Of a stretch of DNA of 64,000 nucleotides, positions 8,096 to 17,028 are shown piece by piece. The position numbers and the translations under genes are program-made. The DNA lies in assembly GCF_000720325.1 (NCBI RefSeq), contig NZ_JOJM01000017.1, positions 105,225 to 169,224 of the forward strand. The letters run 5' to 3'. Source of the DNA: Streptomyces sp. NRRL B-1347. GTDB taxonomy: Bacteria > Actinomycetota > Actinomycetes > Streptomycetales > Streptomycetaceae. The notes beneath the pieces are model-generated. The model worked only from the letters and a program-made list of their open reading frames with translations, was not told the origin of the DNA and searched no databases. Positions within the stretch are counted from its first letter, which is position 1, and each line of letters begins with the position of its first letter.

Positions 8096-9061
8096 TCAGC
8101 TGAGCGTGACCTGGCGGTTGGTGAGGCCGCCGCGGGCGCGCCGCTCCTCCGCGGTCAGCGGCTCCGCGACCGCGAGCGCCGCCGCGAGCCGCTCGGCGAA
8201 CTCGGCCGCGGGCTTCTCGACGTCCTGCGCCCCCATGCCGCTCGGCAGGTCCCACACCGGCACGGTCAGGCCGTGCGCGCGGAAGGAGCCGACCAGGCGC
8301 GTGCCCTCGCCGAGGCTCGACGTACCGGCGGCGTGCAGGCGCGCGAGCGCGTCGAGGAGCTTCTCCTCGGCGTGCGGCATGACCCACCGCAGGTGGTTCT
8401 TCTCCGGCGTCTCGCACCAGTACGCGGAGTCGACGCCGGCCAGCTTGACGGTCGGGATGGCGGCGGCGTTCGCCCGCTCCAGGGAGGCCGAGACCTCCGC
8501 CGACGCGTTCTCCGCGTCCGGCACCCAGAACTCGAAGCCGGAGTGCACGACCGGCTCGAAGGGCGCCTTGTCGTCGAGGACGTCCTGCAGGCGCGGCCCG
8601 TCCGCGGGCGCCCTGCGGCCCGCCACCGGCTGGCCCGGCTCCGTGGTGAGCGCGCGGGCCAGCGTGTCGGCGAGGTCGCGGCTGAGGTCGCCGGACGAGG
8701 TGTCGTTCTGCAGGCCGAGCAGGACCGAGCCGTCCTCGCGGCGCAGCGCGGGCCAGGCCATCGGCAGGACCGTCGCGAGGGTCACGGAGGGCACGCCGTC
8801 GGGCAGCCCGTCCTTCGGGGTCAGCTCGACCGTGGCGGCGGGCACCAGCTCGCGCAGCGCCACCCAGTCGCATTCGCCGGACAGCCCCTCGAAGGGGCGC
8901 TGCACCAGCTCGGTGACCGCGTGCGCGGCGGCCCGGCCGTGGCAGGCCTTGTAGCGGCGGCCCGAACCGCAGGGGCAGGGCTCCCTGGCGCCGACCACCG
9001 GGACCTCGTGGTCCTTGAGCTGCGGCTGCTTGCCCTTCGTCTGCGGGCGCTTCTTGGCCAT
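8096..9061 (-). CDS. DUF5926-type protein with N-terminal SEC-C zinc motif
   Basis: A 321-residue cytoplasmic protein with a Lys-rich start and then a SEC-C motif, CPCGSGRRYKACHG (about residues 29-42), which binds one zinc and in SecA contacts SecB and ribosomes. The remainder is an actinobacteria-specific domain (DUF5926) without known activity. Length and layout match Streptomyces homologues. It is a single gene; the start ATG 9061 gives the typical MAKKRP beginning. Function is unknown. The SEC-C motif suggests protein or ribosome interaction, but that is inference. Confidence 0.85.
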   Translation of the reverse strand: MAKKRPQTKGKQPQLKDHEVPVVGAREPCPCGSGRRYKACHGRAAAHAVTELVQRPFEGLSGECDWVALRELVPAATVELTPKDGLPDGVPSVTLATVLPMAWPALRREDGSVLLGLQNDTSSGDLSRDLADTLARALTTEPGQPVAGRRAPADGPRLQDVLDDKAPFEPVVHSGFEFWVPDAENASAEVSASLERANAAAIPTVKLAGVDSAYWCETPEKNHLRWVMPHAEEKLLDALARLHAAGTSSLGEGTRLVGSFRAHGLTVPVWDLPSGMGAQDVEKPAAEFAERLAAALAVAEPLTAEERRARGGLTNRQVTLS

Positions 9062-9197
9062 CGTGGGTGTCTCCCGGTTACGGCTCGCTTGCGTACGGGC
9101 GCGAGCCTAGCCGTTCAACGGTGGACCGACTCAGTGCGTCGGCGCGCGGGGCCCGCGGGGTCCGGCCGCCCGGGTCCGCGTACGTCGTACGGGTCCG

Positions 9198-9755
9198 TCA
9201 GTCCACGTCGTCGAAGGGGTCCGTGAAGCCAAGGTCGGCTATCGCGGAGGCCGACGGCGCGGCGACGCGCGTAGCGAAGTCCTCGGAGCGGTGCCCGGCG
9301 TGCACGAGGGCCCAGACCGTGACCTCGCCGCGGGCGTCGTCCCGCACCCCCCAGGCCTCGGCGAGTGCGGTGATGATGTTCAGCCCGCGGCCGCCGTGGG
9401 CGGTGACCGACGGGGTGGCCGGAACCGGGCGGGTCGGGCCGCCGCCGTCCGTCACCTCGACCGTCAGGCGTCCCGCCTTGTCGACCTGCCAGGCGGCGCG
9501 CACGTCTCCGTCGCCGCTGCCGTCACTGTCCTTCGGGCTGTCGTGCAGCCCGCTGCCCAGCGGTCTGCCGTGCCGGCAGGCGTTGCTGAGCAGTTCGGAA
9601 AGGATCAGTACGGCGTCGTCGATGACCGACTCCGACACCCCGCTGACGCGAAGCTGATCGCGCATCCGGTGTCTGGCTTTCCCCACGCCCGCAGGACCAT
9701 GGGGTACGGCCATGCTCGACGACGTGGGCACTTCCCGTGCCACCACAAACGCCAC
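9198..9755 (-). CDS. Anti-sigma-factor-like ATP-binding protein (HATPase_c, RsbW-type)
   Basis: About 185 residues with a GHKL ATPase fold: the N box lies in LSELLSNACRHG, a glycine-rich lid in DGGGPTRP and a second Gly box in GGRGLNIITALAEAWG. Streptomyces have dozens of such proteins; characterised ones are anti-sigma kinases of partner-switching systems. I choose GTG 9755 because AAAGGAGGT (9763-9771 on this strand) lies seven bases upstream. Upstream in-frame codons would add an unlikely N terminus. No anti-anti-sigma gene is adjacent. It could pair with a distant sigma factor; none can be assigned from here. Confidence 0.85.
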   Translation of the reverse strand: MAFVVAREVPTSSSMAVPHGPAGVGKARHRMRDQLRVSGVSESVIDDAVLILSELLSNACRHGRPLGSGLHDSPKDSDGSGDGDVRAAWQVDKAGRLTVEVTDGGGPTRPVPATPSVTAHGGRGLNIITALAEAWGVRDDARGEVTVWALVHAGHRSEDFATRVAAPSASAIADLGFTDPFDDVD

Positions 9756-9895
9756 CCCCGAGACCTCCTTTGCCCCACGCCACGGAGTGGATGCCCCAAT
9801 GGACTGGACCGGAAACCGGCCAACACCTGGATGGTGACGCACTCGTCACGATCGAATACGGACCGAACGCGCCGGTGCACTCCCCGTAACGAAAG

Positions 9896-10729
9896 TTAGT
9901 CGCGGCCCAGTTGGGACAGAACCTGCTTCGGGCGGTTGGTGATGATGGCGTCGACGCCCAGACGGGCGCAGAGTTCGACGTCCTGGGGCTCGTTCACGGT
10001 CCACACGTGGACCTGGTGCCCCGCGCGCTTGAGCTTGGCGACGTATCCGGGGTGGCTGCGGATGATCCGCATGCTCGGTCCCGCGATGCGCACACCCTGG
10101 GGCAGCCGTCCGTCGCGGTGGCGCGGCGAGACGAACTGCATCAGATAGACGGTCGGCAGGGTCGGCGAAGCGGCCCGCACGCGTTGCAGCGAACGCGCCG
10201 AGAAGCTCATCACGCGGACCGGCGAGTGCTCCTCCGGAGAGGGCGCGTCCAGACCGAAGCGCTTCAGGAGGTGCAGCAGCCGCTCCTCGACCTGGCCCGC
10301 CCAGCGCGTGGGGTGCTTGGTCTCGATGGCGAGCTGGACGCGACGCCCGGAGGCGTGGTTTTCGGCCACGAGCTCCAGGAGGCGCTCCAGGGTGAGGACC
10401 GAGGTGTCCTCCGGAGCCGGTCCCTCCTCCCAGTCGGGGTCCTCGGCGTACGGGCCCTGCTCGCGGTTCTTCCAGGAGCCGAAGTCGAGCGCGGCCAGCT
10501 CGGCGAGCTCAAGGGCCGAGACGGCGCCGCGGCCGTTCGACGTGCGGTTGACGCGGCGGTCGTGGACGCAGACGAGGTGCCCGTCCGCGGTGAGCCGGAC
10601 GTCGCATTCGAGGGCGTCCGCGCCGTCCTCGACGGCCTTCTTGTAGGCGGCCAGTGTGTGCTCCGGGGCGTCCTCGGAGGCCCCTCGGTGGGCGACGACC
10701 TGGATGAGGTGCTGTCGTGCGTGGGTCAC
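9896..10729 (-). CDS. Glycerophosphodiester phosphodiesterase
   Basis: A 277-residue cytoplasmic GDPD-family enzyme that hydrolyses glycerophosphodiesters to glycerol-3-phosphate and an alcohol. Conserved residues are present in order: the HRG and Glu of VVAHRGASEDAPEHT near the start, the Glu/Asp pair in DALECDVRLT, the His of VCVHDRRVNRTSNG, and ETKHP and WTVNEP further on. No signal peptide is seen, so it probably acts on glycerophosphodiesters taken up or made internally. It is a single gene, divergent from the HtrA-like protease gene across a 408-base region that carries the decamer array. Confidence 0.9.
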   Translation of the reverse strand: MTHARQHLIQVVAHRGASEDAPEHTLAAYKKAVEDGADALECDVRLTADGHLVCVHDRRVNRTSNGRGAVSALELAELAALDFGSWKNREQGPYAEDPDWEEGPAPEDTSVLTLERLLELVAENHASGRRVQLAIETKHPTRWAGQVEERLLHLLKRFGLDAPSPEEHSPVRVMSFSARSLQRVRAASPTLPTVYLMQFVSPRHRDGRLPQGVRIAGPSMRIIRSHPGYVAKLKRAGHQVHVWTVNEPQDVELCARLGVDAIITNRPKQVLSQLGRD

Positions 10730-10882
10730 CGCGTCATGGTGCCACCGTCCGGGGGCGGGGGCCCGCGGGGGCGGGGGCGGACGGGTCGGCTCTGGTCGGC
10801 TCTGGTCGGGGTGGGCCGGGGCGCGGCCTTTCTCAGCTTCCTCTCACGTTGCCTTCAGCTGGCTCTGTGACTCGGCTGTGAA

Positions 10883-10964
10883 CCTTCGGATGAGCTTTCC
10901 GGAGCGCCCGGGGGCCTTCGGAGGGTGCACGAGGCCTTCCGGAGCCTTCCGAAGCTTTCCGAAT
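10883..10964. repeat. Phased decamer repeats (CYTTCCGRAG) upstream of the HtrA-like gene
   Basis: Copies of a ten-base word occur at about 10883, 10895, 10915, 10935, 10945 and 10955 (for example CTTTCCGGAG, CCTTCGGAGG, CCTTCCGGAG, CCTTCCGAAG). Spacings are mostly 10 or 20 bases, one or two helical turns. The array lies inside the 408-base gap between the glycerophosphodiesterase and protease genes; the remainder of that gap holds a G-rich stretch and the protease leader with RBS GAGGAG. Confidence 0.65.
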
Positions 10965-11137
10965 GTGGCGGTTTCGCCCGCCGTGAACGCACAGCGTCGG
11001 CTTATGGTGACCTGACAGCCCATGGGAAAAGCTGACTGGGACAACTGAACGGTTGACCGGGTGTCCGACCTGTGCCGCCCCGGGCCGATCTCTGGCCGTG
11101 ACCGAGTACGACAGCGTGGACCGAGGAGAAGAAAGCT

Positions 11138-12727
11138 GTGAGCACCGAGAACGAGGGCACTGAGGTCCCCCCGGCCCCGTCCGCACCTCCCGTGCCGGTG
11201 GACACTCCCGCTGCTCCCGCCCCCACCGCCGCCACGCCGCCCGGCCCTCCTGGACCGGAGGCGTCCGCGAGGCCGGAGCCCGAGCACGCGCCGCGGGACA
11301 CCGCGCCCGCGCCGGAGCCGGCCCCGGCGCAGCCGCAGGCCCCCGCCGCGCCGCCAGCGCCCGCGCCCCAGGTCCCCGACCCGTACGCACACACGACGGG
11401 CACGCACACCACGGGCACGCACGCGACGGCCGCGCACCCCGCCGCGCACGCCCAGGCCCCGGCTCCCGCGTCCGTGGCCGCGTCCGGCGGCTCCTGGCCG
11501 CCGCCCCCGCCGCCCGCCGTGCCGTCGTACGCGCAGGGCGGAGGCTCCGGCTGGGGCACCTCCTGGACGGCCGAGCAGCCGTCGGCTCCCAAGCCGGGCG
11601 GTCGCCGTCGCGGCGGCCTGGTCGCGGCCGTGCTCGCGGCGGCCCTCGTCGCGGGCGGCGTGGGCGGCGGCATCGGCTACTGGGCGGCGGAGCGCAACGA
11701 CGACAACAGCACGGACTCCACGACAGTCTCCGCGTCGGACGCCCCGGCCGACCTCAAGCGCGAGCCCGGCTCGGTCGCCGGCATCGCGGGCAAGGCGCTG
11801 CCGAGCGTGGTCACCCTGGAGGCCCAGAGCGGCAGCGGCGAGGGCGGCACGGGCACCGGCTTCGTGTACGACAAGGAAGGCCACATCCTCACCAACAACC
11901 ACGTGGTGGCGTCGGCCGCCGAGGGCGGCAAGCTGTCGGCCACGTTCTCGAACGGCAAGAAGTACGACGCCGAAGTGGTCGGCCGCGCGCAGGGGTACGA
12001 CGTGGCGGTCATCAAGCTCAAGAACAAGCCGTCGAACCTGCGTCCGCTCCCGCTCGCCGACTCCGACAAGGTCGCCGTCGGCGACTCCACCATCGCGATC
12101 GGGGCCCCCTTCGGCCTGTCCAACACGGTCACGACGGGCATCGTCAGCGCCAAGAACCGCCCGGTGACGTCCAGCGACGGCGCCAGCAGCAAGAGCTCGT
12201 ACATGAGCGCCCTGCAGACCGACGCCTCCATCAACCCGGGCAACTCCGGCGGCCCCCTCCTGGACGCGGGCGGCGCCGTCATCGGCATCAACTCCGCCAT
12301 CAAGCCCGCCGACAGCGGCGGCGGCCTCGGCGGCGGCCAGTCCGGCTCCATCGGCCTCGGCTTCGCCATCCCGGTGAACCAGGCGAAGAACGTGGCGCAG
12401 CAGTTGATCAAGACCGGCCAGGCCACGTACCCGATGATCGGCGCCTCGGTCTCCCTTGCCGACGCCTCGGGCGGCGCGGTGATCTCCGACCGCGGCGCCA
12501 CCGGTTCGGGCCCCGCGGTCGAGCCGAACGGCCCCGCGGCCAAGGCGGGCCTGAAGTCCGGTGACGTCATCACGAAGCTCGACGACACGGTCATCGACAG
12601 CGGCCCGACCCTCATCGGCCAGATCTGGACCCACAAGCCCGGCGACACCGTCAAGATCACCTACGAGCGCGACGGCAAGGAGCGCACGGCCGACGTGACC
12701 TTGGGCGAGCGCAAGGGCGACAGCTGA
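11138..12727 (+). CDS. HtrA/DegP-like membrane-anchored serine protease (S1C family) with PDZ domain
   Basis: The 529-residue protein has a Pro/Ala-rich cytoplasmic region (residues 1-155), one transmembrane segment (about 158-182), a trypsin-like protease domain outside the membrane and a C-terminal PDZ domain (about 425-525). The catalytic triad is visible: His255 in TNNHVV, Asp288 in YDVAVIKL and Ser370 in NPGNSGGPLL. HtrA proteases degrade or refold misfolded envelope proteins under stress. GTG 11138 follows a clear RBS (GAGGAG). The upstream region contains the phased decamer array, so regulation by a cooperative DNA-binding protein is likely but the regulator is unknown. tRNA-Ser(UGA) follows 53 bases later. 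Confidence 0.92.
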   Translation: MSTENEGTEVPPAPSAPPVPVDTPAAPAPTAATPPGPPGPEASARPEPEHAPRDTAPAPEPAPAQPQAPAAPPAPAPQVPDPYAHTTGTHTTGTHATAAHPAAHAQAPAPASVAASGGSWPPPPPPAVPSYAQGGGSGWGTSWTAEQPSAPKPGGRRRGGLVAAVLAAALVAGGVGGGIGYWAAERNDDNSTDSTTVSASDAPADLKREPGSVAGIAGKALPSVVTLEAQSGSGEGGTGTGFVYDKEGHILTNNHVVASAAEGGKLSATFSNGKKYDAEVVGRAQGYDVAVIKLKNKPSNLRPLPLADSDKVAVGDSTIAIGAPFGLSNTVTTGIVSAKNRPVTSSDGASSKSSYMSALQTDASINPGNSGGPLLDAGGAVIGINSAIKPADSGGGLGGGQSGSIGLGFAIPVNQAKNVAQQLIKTGQATYPMIGASVSLADASGGAVISDRGATGSGPAVEPNGPAAKAGLKSGDVITKLDDTVIDSGPTLIGQIWTHKPGDTVKITYERDGKERTADVTLGERKGDS

Positions 12728-12780
12728 CCCGCTACTCTTGACCCCGCGCAAGCCCGCCCGATCACACGGCGGCAGCGCGG

Positions 12781-12865
12781 GGTGGGTTGCCCGAGCGGCC
12801 TAAGGGAACGGTCTTGAAAACCGTCGTGGCGCGAGTCACCGTGGGTTCAAATCCCACACCCACCG
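12781..12865 (+). tRNA. tRNA-Ser(UGA)
   Basis: The 85-base gene has a 7-bp acceptor stem GGTGGGT/ACCCACC, anticodon TGA in GTCTTGAAAACC, a long variable arm and a T arm with GTTCAAAT. Discriminator G is at 12865; CCA is not encoded. Confidence 0.95.
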
Positions 12866-12892
12866 CGGCAAGTCAGCGCATGCGCTGGTGAG

Positions 12893-12922
12893 AAGGGGCG
12901 TTCCGGTTTCGGAGCGCCCCTT
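12893..12922 (+). terminator. Hairpin terminator downstream of tRNA-Ser(UGA)
   Basis: A 13-bp stem (12893-12905 with 12910-12922, one G.U pair) with a four-base loop lies 27 bases after the tRNA. The following 270 bases to 13199 show nothing recognisable. Confidence 0.75.
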
Positions 12923-13199
12923 CGCGTGAACAGGCCCTGTCGCCGGGAGCTTTGGGTCCGCGGGCGAGGGCGCCCGATGCTCGTACCGGAGTGGGCGCAC
13001 TCAGTCTGGTACCGCGTCTCGTCTTCCGCCCCGACTCGGGCGGTCCTACTCTCGGTGATGTAGTCGGCTGCCTGCGACGCAGGCGCCCTTGCGGTCCCAG
13101 TCCCCGGCCGTGTCAGGTACGCGCCTCCCCTTGAGGGCAGAGGGGTACCGCACCTACGAATCTCGCGTCCCGTTGAGTTCCCCTGAGGGCTGAGCGTCC

Positions 13200-13538
13200 A
13201 TGACTGACGGAATCCGCAGGGCAGGCTTCGGGAATCAAGCCTTCGTAGTGATCGACCCGCAATGGCGTCCCGTACGGGAGCGGGCGGAGGACGTCCGGGA
13301 CCGTGCCTACGAACTGGTGGACACGGCTCGGCGGCTGGTCGAGGAACGCCGTCGCCTGCTGGAGGAGAGTCATCGTCTGAGGCGCCGACGAGCCCGTCCC
13401 GCGGGGAGCGGTCCGCCGTGCGACGTGCGTGATCAAGAGCTGGTGCGGCCGGACCTCGCCGCGGTGGTCTCGCTGCGCGGGAGCGCGGTGTCGGTCAGAC
13501 GCAGACGTCAGGTGCGCGATGCGCAGGGCGCCGACTGA
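13200..13538 (+). CDS. Small hypothetical protein with a basic coiled-coil segment
   Basis: A 112-residue frame with acceptable third-position GC bias. The middle (about residues 28-65) is heptad-like and charged, with RRLVEERRRLLEESHRLRRRR, suggesting a short coiled coil or nucleic-acid-binding helix. No family is recognised. The RBS before ATG 13200 is weak. It lies between a tRNA gene and a convergent prim-pol gene and shares a strong hairpin with it. It could be a real lineage-specific gene or a chance frame. Confidence 0.45.
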   Translation: MTDGIRRAGFGNQAFVVIDPQWRPVRERAEDVRDRAYELVDTARRLVEERRRLLEESHRLRRRRARPAGSGPPCDVRDQELVRPDLAAVVSLRGSAVSVRRRRQVRDAQGAD

Positions 13539-13647
13539 TGGTCGGCCGGAGCCGCGCCGACGGCAGCGCGCACGGCTCCGGCCCTGCCCTTCCGGCCTGT
13601 TCCGACCGGGGTCTTCTCCCGCAGGCCCCGGCGCCTGAAGGGCGACC

Positions 13648-13684
13648 GCGCCGATGCCGTGGTGGGGAGCCGCGGCATCGGCGC
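13648..13684. terminator. Bidirectional hairpin between convergent genes
   Basis: GCGCCGATGCCG (13648-13659) pairs perfectly with 13673-13684 over a 13-base loop, within the 326-base gap between the small coiled-coil gene and the prim-pol gene. The rest of that gap shows no gene. Confidence 0.75.
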
Positions 13685-13864
13685 TCACGCGGCCGTCGCC
13701 GGTACCAGCGCCCACGCCCCGGCGGCGGCCGTCACGCATCCACTCCCGCAGCTTCATTGAAATGCGCGTCGGCGCCCATGAGAAGACGCGTGCTGCAAGA
13801 TTCCCTCCGTTGTGCCTTGGGGCCGGGTGAGCGCCACGTACGCGTGGGGCACGCGCGCGTGGGG

Positions 13865-14992
13865 TCAGGCGTGGCCGGTCAGACGGGCCGCTGAGGCGAT
13901 GGTGGAGCGGGCCTCCCGGAGGGTGAGCCCGACGCGCAGGGCCGCTTCGGTGAGGGGGCCGGTGAGGGCTTCGCCGAGGCCGTTCTCGTAGGCGCGGCAA
14001 GCGGCCCAGAACAGGCGGGTGTTGCGCTGCCCCTCGTGCGCGGCGAGGACGAACTGGACCAGGCCCTGGCCCTGTTGGACGGCCGCGCGCGGGGGTGCCG
14101 TCGCCGGGCGTCGGCGCAGCGGGGGCACGAGCAGCCGCAGGAGGGCCTCGGGGCACGCGGCCGGGGGCAGGTGGGCGGTGCCCGGCACGGTGCTGTACAC
14201 GCCCTGCTCGGTGCGCGAGCCGGGGCCGACCAGATAGCCGCCCGCGCCGCGGATGTCGATGCCGGGGGCCAGGCGGCCGGCCGAGTTGGGCACGACGACG
14301 TCCGGTGGCCCGGACAGCCAGACGTGGCGGCCGCCGCTGGGGGTGGTGACGACGACCGTCTCCGGGATGGTGAACAGGTGCCGCAGCGCCAGCTCGCGCA
14401 GCGCGGCCGGGGCGTCGGCGCCGGTCTTGGTGTCCAGGTCGATGCCGATCAGGTGGTACGGCGGCAGGCCGCAGGCGATGCCGTAGCCCGAGGCCCAGGG
14501 AGCGGCGGCGAACAGCTCGCGGATGCGCACCGGGTCGGTGGACGCGTCGTACACGCCGTGCCCCGGGCGCCCGCACTCGCCGTGGCACGGCGAGGGGTGC
14601 GGGTCGTCGTGGTGCGGCGAGCGCAGCGCGGGGAGCTTGCCGCGGGACAGGGGGATGACGGCGAGCCCCCGCTCGGCGGCCGACAGGGCGTGGGCCAGCG
14701 CGAGCGTGGCGGTGTGGCGTTCGGCGGGGTGACGTGCCCGCGCGCGGGGTGCCTGGTCGTGGGCGCGCGGTGCCGGGGCCCGTGCTTCGTGGCCGGACGG
14801 ATCGCGGCCGGACGGATCGCGGGCCCACGGATCGTGGGCGGCCGGTTGCTCGGCGGCGGGTTGTTCGGCGGCCGGTTCGTGGAGGCCGTCGTGAGTGGGG
14901 CGGTCGTCGGCATGACGGTCGTCGGCTTCGCGGTCGTCTGCTTCGTGGTCGTCTGCTTCGCGGTCATCGGCATGGCGGTCGCTGGGGGCCAT
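13865..14992 (-). CDS. Bifunctional DNA primase/polymerase (prim-pol) domain protein
   Basis: A 375-residue protein. Residues 1 to about 80 are low complexity (five-residue ADDRE-type repeats, then Pro/Ala/His-rich sequence). A prim-pol domain of the archaeo-eukaryotic primase superfamily follows: AERGLAVIPLSRGKLPA, metal-binding IGIDLDTK, the GGRHVW histidine motif and DIRGAGGYLVGPGS. A helical C-terminal part ends at the stop. Such proteins are found in plasmids and phages but also as chromosomal genes in Streptomyces; there is no helicase domain or other replication gene nearby. The true start may lie downstream of ATG 14992, since the repeat tract could be untranslated, but no better start is visible. 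Its role in the cell is not known. Confidence 0.82.
   Translation of the reverse strand: MAPSDRHADDREADDHEADDREADDRHADDRPTHDGLHEPAAEQPAAEQPAAHDPWARDPSGRDPSGHEARAPAPRAHDQAPRARARHPAERHTATLALAHALSAAERGLAVIPLSRGKLPALRSPHHDDPHPSPCHGECGRPGHGVYDASTDPVRIRELFAAAPWASGYGIACGLPPYHLIGIDLDTKTGADAPAALRELALRHLFTIPETVVVTTPSGGRHVWLSGPPDVVVPNSAGRLAPGIDIRGAGGYLVGPGSRTEQGVYSTVPGTAHLPPAACPEALLRLLVPPLRRRPATAPPRAAVQQGQGLVQFVLAAHEGQRNTRLFWAACRAYENGLGEALTGPLTEAALRVGLTLREARSTIASAARLTGHA
14901..14980. repeat. 15-bp tandem repeats in the 5' end of the prim-pol gene
   Basis: Five or so copies of a 15-base unit (CGGTCGTCGGCTTCG and variants on the plus strand) encode ADDRE/ADDHE pentapeptides on the minus strand. The copy number probably varies between strains by slippage. 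Confidence 0.8.
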
Positions 14993-15360
14993 GACTTCAG
15001 TTTCGTACTGACGTTCGATGAAGGGAAGAGGGGGAGGCCCGCGCGGCGGCCGAAGAGGGGCAGCGCCCCCTTTTGCCGGGGTTTTGGCGGAACGCTTCAG
15101 CCCGTGCGGCGTCTGGGATCAGCTGGGGCAAGGGTGCTGAGCTGGGGCGTTGATGGAGCGAAGCGGGTTTATCGACTTGTCCTCACGCTTGCGGGGGAAT
15201 AGTGCCTTCCGGGGTAGTTCTGCGGGGATTCGGTGGGCAACTCTTGATGCGCGACGTCGTGCAGATGTCCAGGGCGGTCGGCCAACTGCCTTGGAACAAG
15301 CCGTATTTGAGGTGGGCCCGGCCGGGCCGGCGCCCACCACCCGTTCTGGAGGAAATAGAC

Positions 15361-15672
15361 ATGGCAAGCATCCGTACCGCCCGTGCCCTCGCCGCCGTCG
15401 CCGCCCTGCCGCTGGCCGCCGCCCTCTTCTCGGGTGTCGCGATGGCCGACAACGGCTCGTTCGCGGACAACGGATCGAACGCGGGTGTTGCGGTCGTCGA
15501 CGGCAGCGGTGTCGGCGATGACAACAACGGCAACTCCTCGACCACCCAGCAGCAGGCGGTCGGCAACGGCGCCTCCAACCAGAGCAACACCGCTCAGGTG
15601 AACGGCTCCGCGTTCACGGAGATCGACCAGTCGAACGCCAACGTCGCCGTCAACTTCAGCGAACTGTGGTGA
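15361..15672 (+). CDS. Small secreted Asn/Gln/Ser-rich protein, possibly amyloid-like
   Basis: A 103-residue protein with a clear signal peptide ending in AMA (about residues 1-29) and a mature part very rich in Asn, Gly, Ser, Gln and Val, including NNGNSSTTQQQAVGNG and IDQSNANVAVNF. The composition and spaced Gln/Asn resemble curlin-type beta-helix repeats, but it is not a chaplin or rodlin. A good RBS (GGAGGAAA) precedes ATG 15361. The 368 bases upstream (14993-15360) contain no gene; a GC-rich inverted repeat around 15316-15338 lies within the likely leader. Location outside the cell or on the aerial hypha surface is inferred from the signal peptide. Confidence 0.8.
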   Translation: MASIRTARALAAVAALPLAAALFSGVAMADNGSFADNGSNAGVAVVDGSGVGDDNNGNSSTTQQQAVGNGASNQSNTAQVNGSAFTEIDQSNANVAVNFSELW

Positions 15673-15824
15673 GCCGGGGCCTCGTTGGGGAGTGATCCTC
15701 GGGGCCTGCTCTGTGGGGTGATGTGACAGTTTGCGCGGCGGTGCCTCGGGCGTCGCCGCGCAGCTGCGTTCGCGGCCCAGTTCCCGCGGCACCTCCGCTC
15801 CGCGTCTTGACACCCGTACGAGAA

Positions 15825-15839
15825 CTGACGGACAGTCAG
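15825..15839. promoter_or_regulatory. TetR-type operator candidate CTGAC-n5-GTCAG
   Basis: A perfect 5-5-5 inverted repeat 113 bases upstream of the hydratase/thiolase operon. The size suits a TetR-family repressor of acyl-CoA metabolism; no such regulator is adjacent. Confidence 0.45.
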
Positions 15840-15951
15840 AAATCAGCGCGTGGCGGCGGCGCATCCATGGGAACCGATGCGGCGGCTGCGGTGTACCGAA
15901 TATGTCAGGAGCTCACGGGGGCGGTTGATCGGGGCGGCGGAGGGGACGACG

Positions 15952-17028
15952 GTGACGGGCAGCGCACGGAGCAGGGCGGAGACGGGGCCGGACGGATCCG
16001 ACGGGTGGTACGGACGGCTGAAGGCGTACGAGGGCCGGTCCGCGGCCGAGTCCGGCCGCGGCAGGGACCCGGTCAACGCGCCGATGATCCGGCACTGGTG
16101 CGAGGCCCTCGGCGACACCAGTCCTGCGTACGAGGGGCCCGGCGCGATCGCCCCGCCGACCATGCTCCAGGCCTGGACGATGGGCGGACTCTCGGGCCAC
16201 GCGGCCCGCTCCGACGCGTACGACGAGCTGCTGGCGCTGCTCGACGACGCCGGGTGCACCTCGGTGGTCGCCACCGACTGCGAGCAGGAGTATCTGCGCC
16301 CGCTGCGGCCCGGTGCCGAGATCACGTTCGACGCGGTGATCGAGTCGGTGTCGGACCGCAAGACGACCAAGCTCGGCGCGGGGTATTTCGTGACGACCCG
16401 GATGGACGTCCACGCGGACGGGGAGCTCGCGGGCACGCACCGCTTCCGGATCCTCAAGTACCGCCCCGCGAGGCGGAGACCGACGGCCCCGGCCGCCGCC
16501 CGGACGCCGGACGCGGACGCGGCCACCCGCCCCCGCCCGGTGGTGAACAGGGACAACGCCGGGTTCTGGGAGGGCGTGGCCCGGCACCGGCTGCTCATCC
16601 AGCGCTGCGGGGGCTGCGGCACGCTCCGCTTCCCCTGGCTGCCGGGCTGCGGTGCCTGCGGCTCCCCCGAGTGGGACACGGTCGAGGCGAGCGGCGAGGG
16701 CACGGTCTATTCGTACGTGGTGATGCACCACCCTCCGTTCCCCGCCTTCACGGCGTCGGACGGGGCTTCCGGAGGGGCCGCCGGCGGGGCTGGTCCGTAC
16801 GCGGTGGTGCTCGTCGAGCTCGCTGAGGGCGTGCGGATCATCAGCAATGTGGTGGGCGTGCCGTACCGGGCCGTGCGGATCGGGATGCCGGTGCGGCTGG
16901 AGTTCCAGCGGGTGGACGAGGACTTGGAGCTGCCGGTGTTCCGGGTCCTGGAGGGGGCGGTCGTGGAGGCGGCGGGTGTTGCGGCCGTGGCAGCCGTGGC
17001 CGTGCCGGAAGGGGGTGCGGGCCGATGA
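15952..17028 (+). CDS. Fusion of MaoC-type (hotdog) hydratase domain and Zn-ribbon/OB-fold domain (ChsH2-like)
   Basis: About 358 residues. The N-terminal half (to about residue 165) is a MaoC/FAS1-type hotdog domain. The C-terminal part has a four-cysteine zinc ribbon (QRCGGCGTLR, GCGACGSPEW) followed by an OB fold (DUF35). This is the layout of ChsH2, which with ChsH1 hydrates a short steroid side-chain enoyl-CoA, its DUF35 domain docking the thiolase Ltp2. GTG 15952 is preferred over ATG 15850 because GGAGG lies just upstream and the skipped region looks non-coding. Its stop overlaps the next start (ATGA). The following two genes are the expected partners. The real substrate in this organism is unknown. 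Confidence 0.88.
   Translation: MTGSARSRAETGPDGSDGWYGRLKAYEGRSAAESGRGRDPVNAPMIRHWCEALGDTSPAYEGPGAIAPPTMLQAWTMGGLSGHAARSDAYDELLALLDDAGCTSVVATDCEQEYLRPLRPGAEITFDAVIESVSDRKTTKLGAGYFVTTRMDVHADGELAGTHRFRILKYRPARRRPTAPAAARTPDADAATRPRPVVNRDNAGFWEGVARHRLLIQRCGGCGTLRFPWLPGCGACGSPEWDTVEASGEGTVYSYVVMHHPPFPAFTASDGASGGAAGGAGPYAVVLVELAEGVRIISNVVGVPYRAVRIGMPVRLEFQRVDEDLELPVFRVLEGAVVEAAGVAAVAAVAVPEGGAGR

Noticed and set aside
14901..14980. CRISPR array (also considered at 50125-50160 and 33071-33138)
   Set aside because: The repeats are contiguous with no unique spacers of uniform length, and no cas genes are present.
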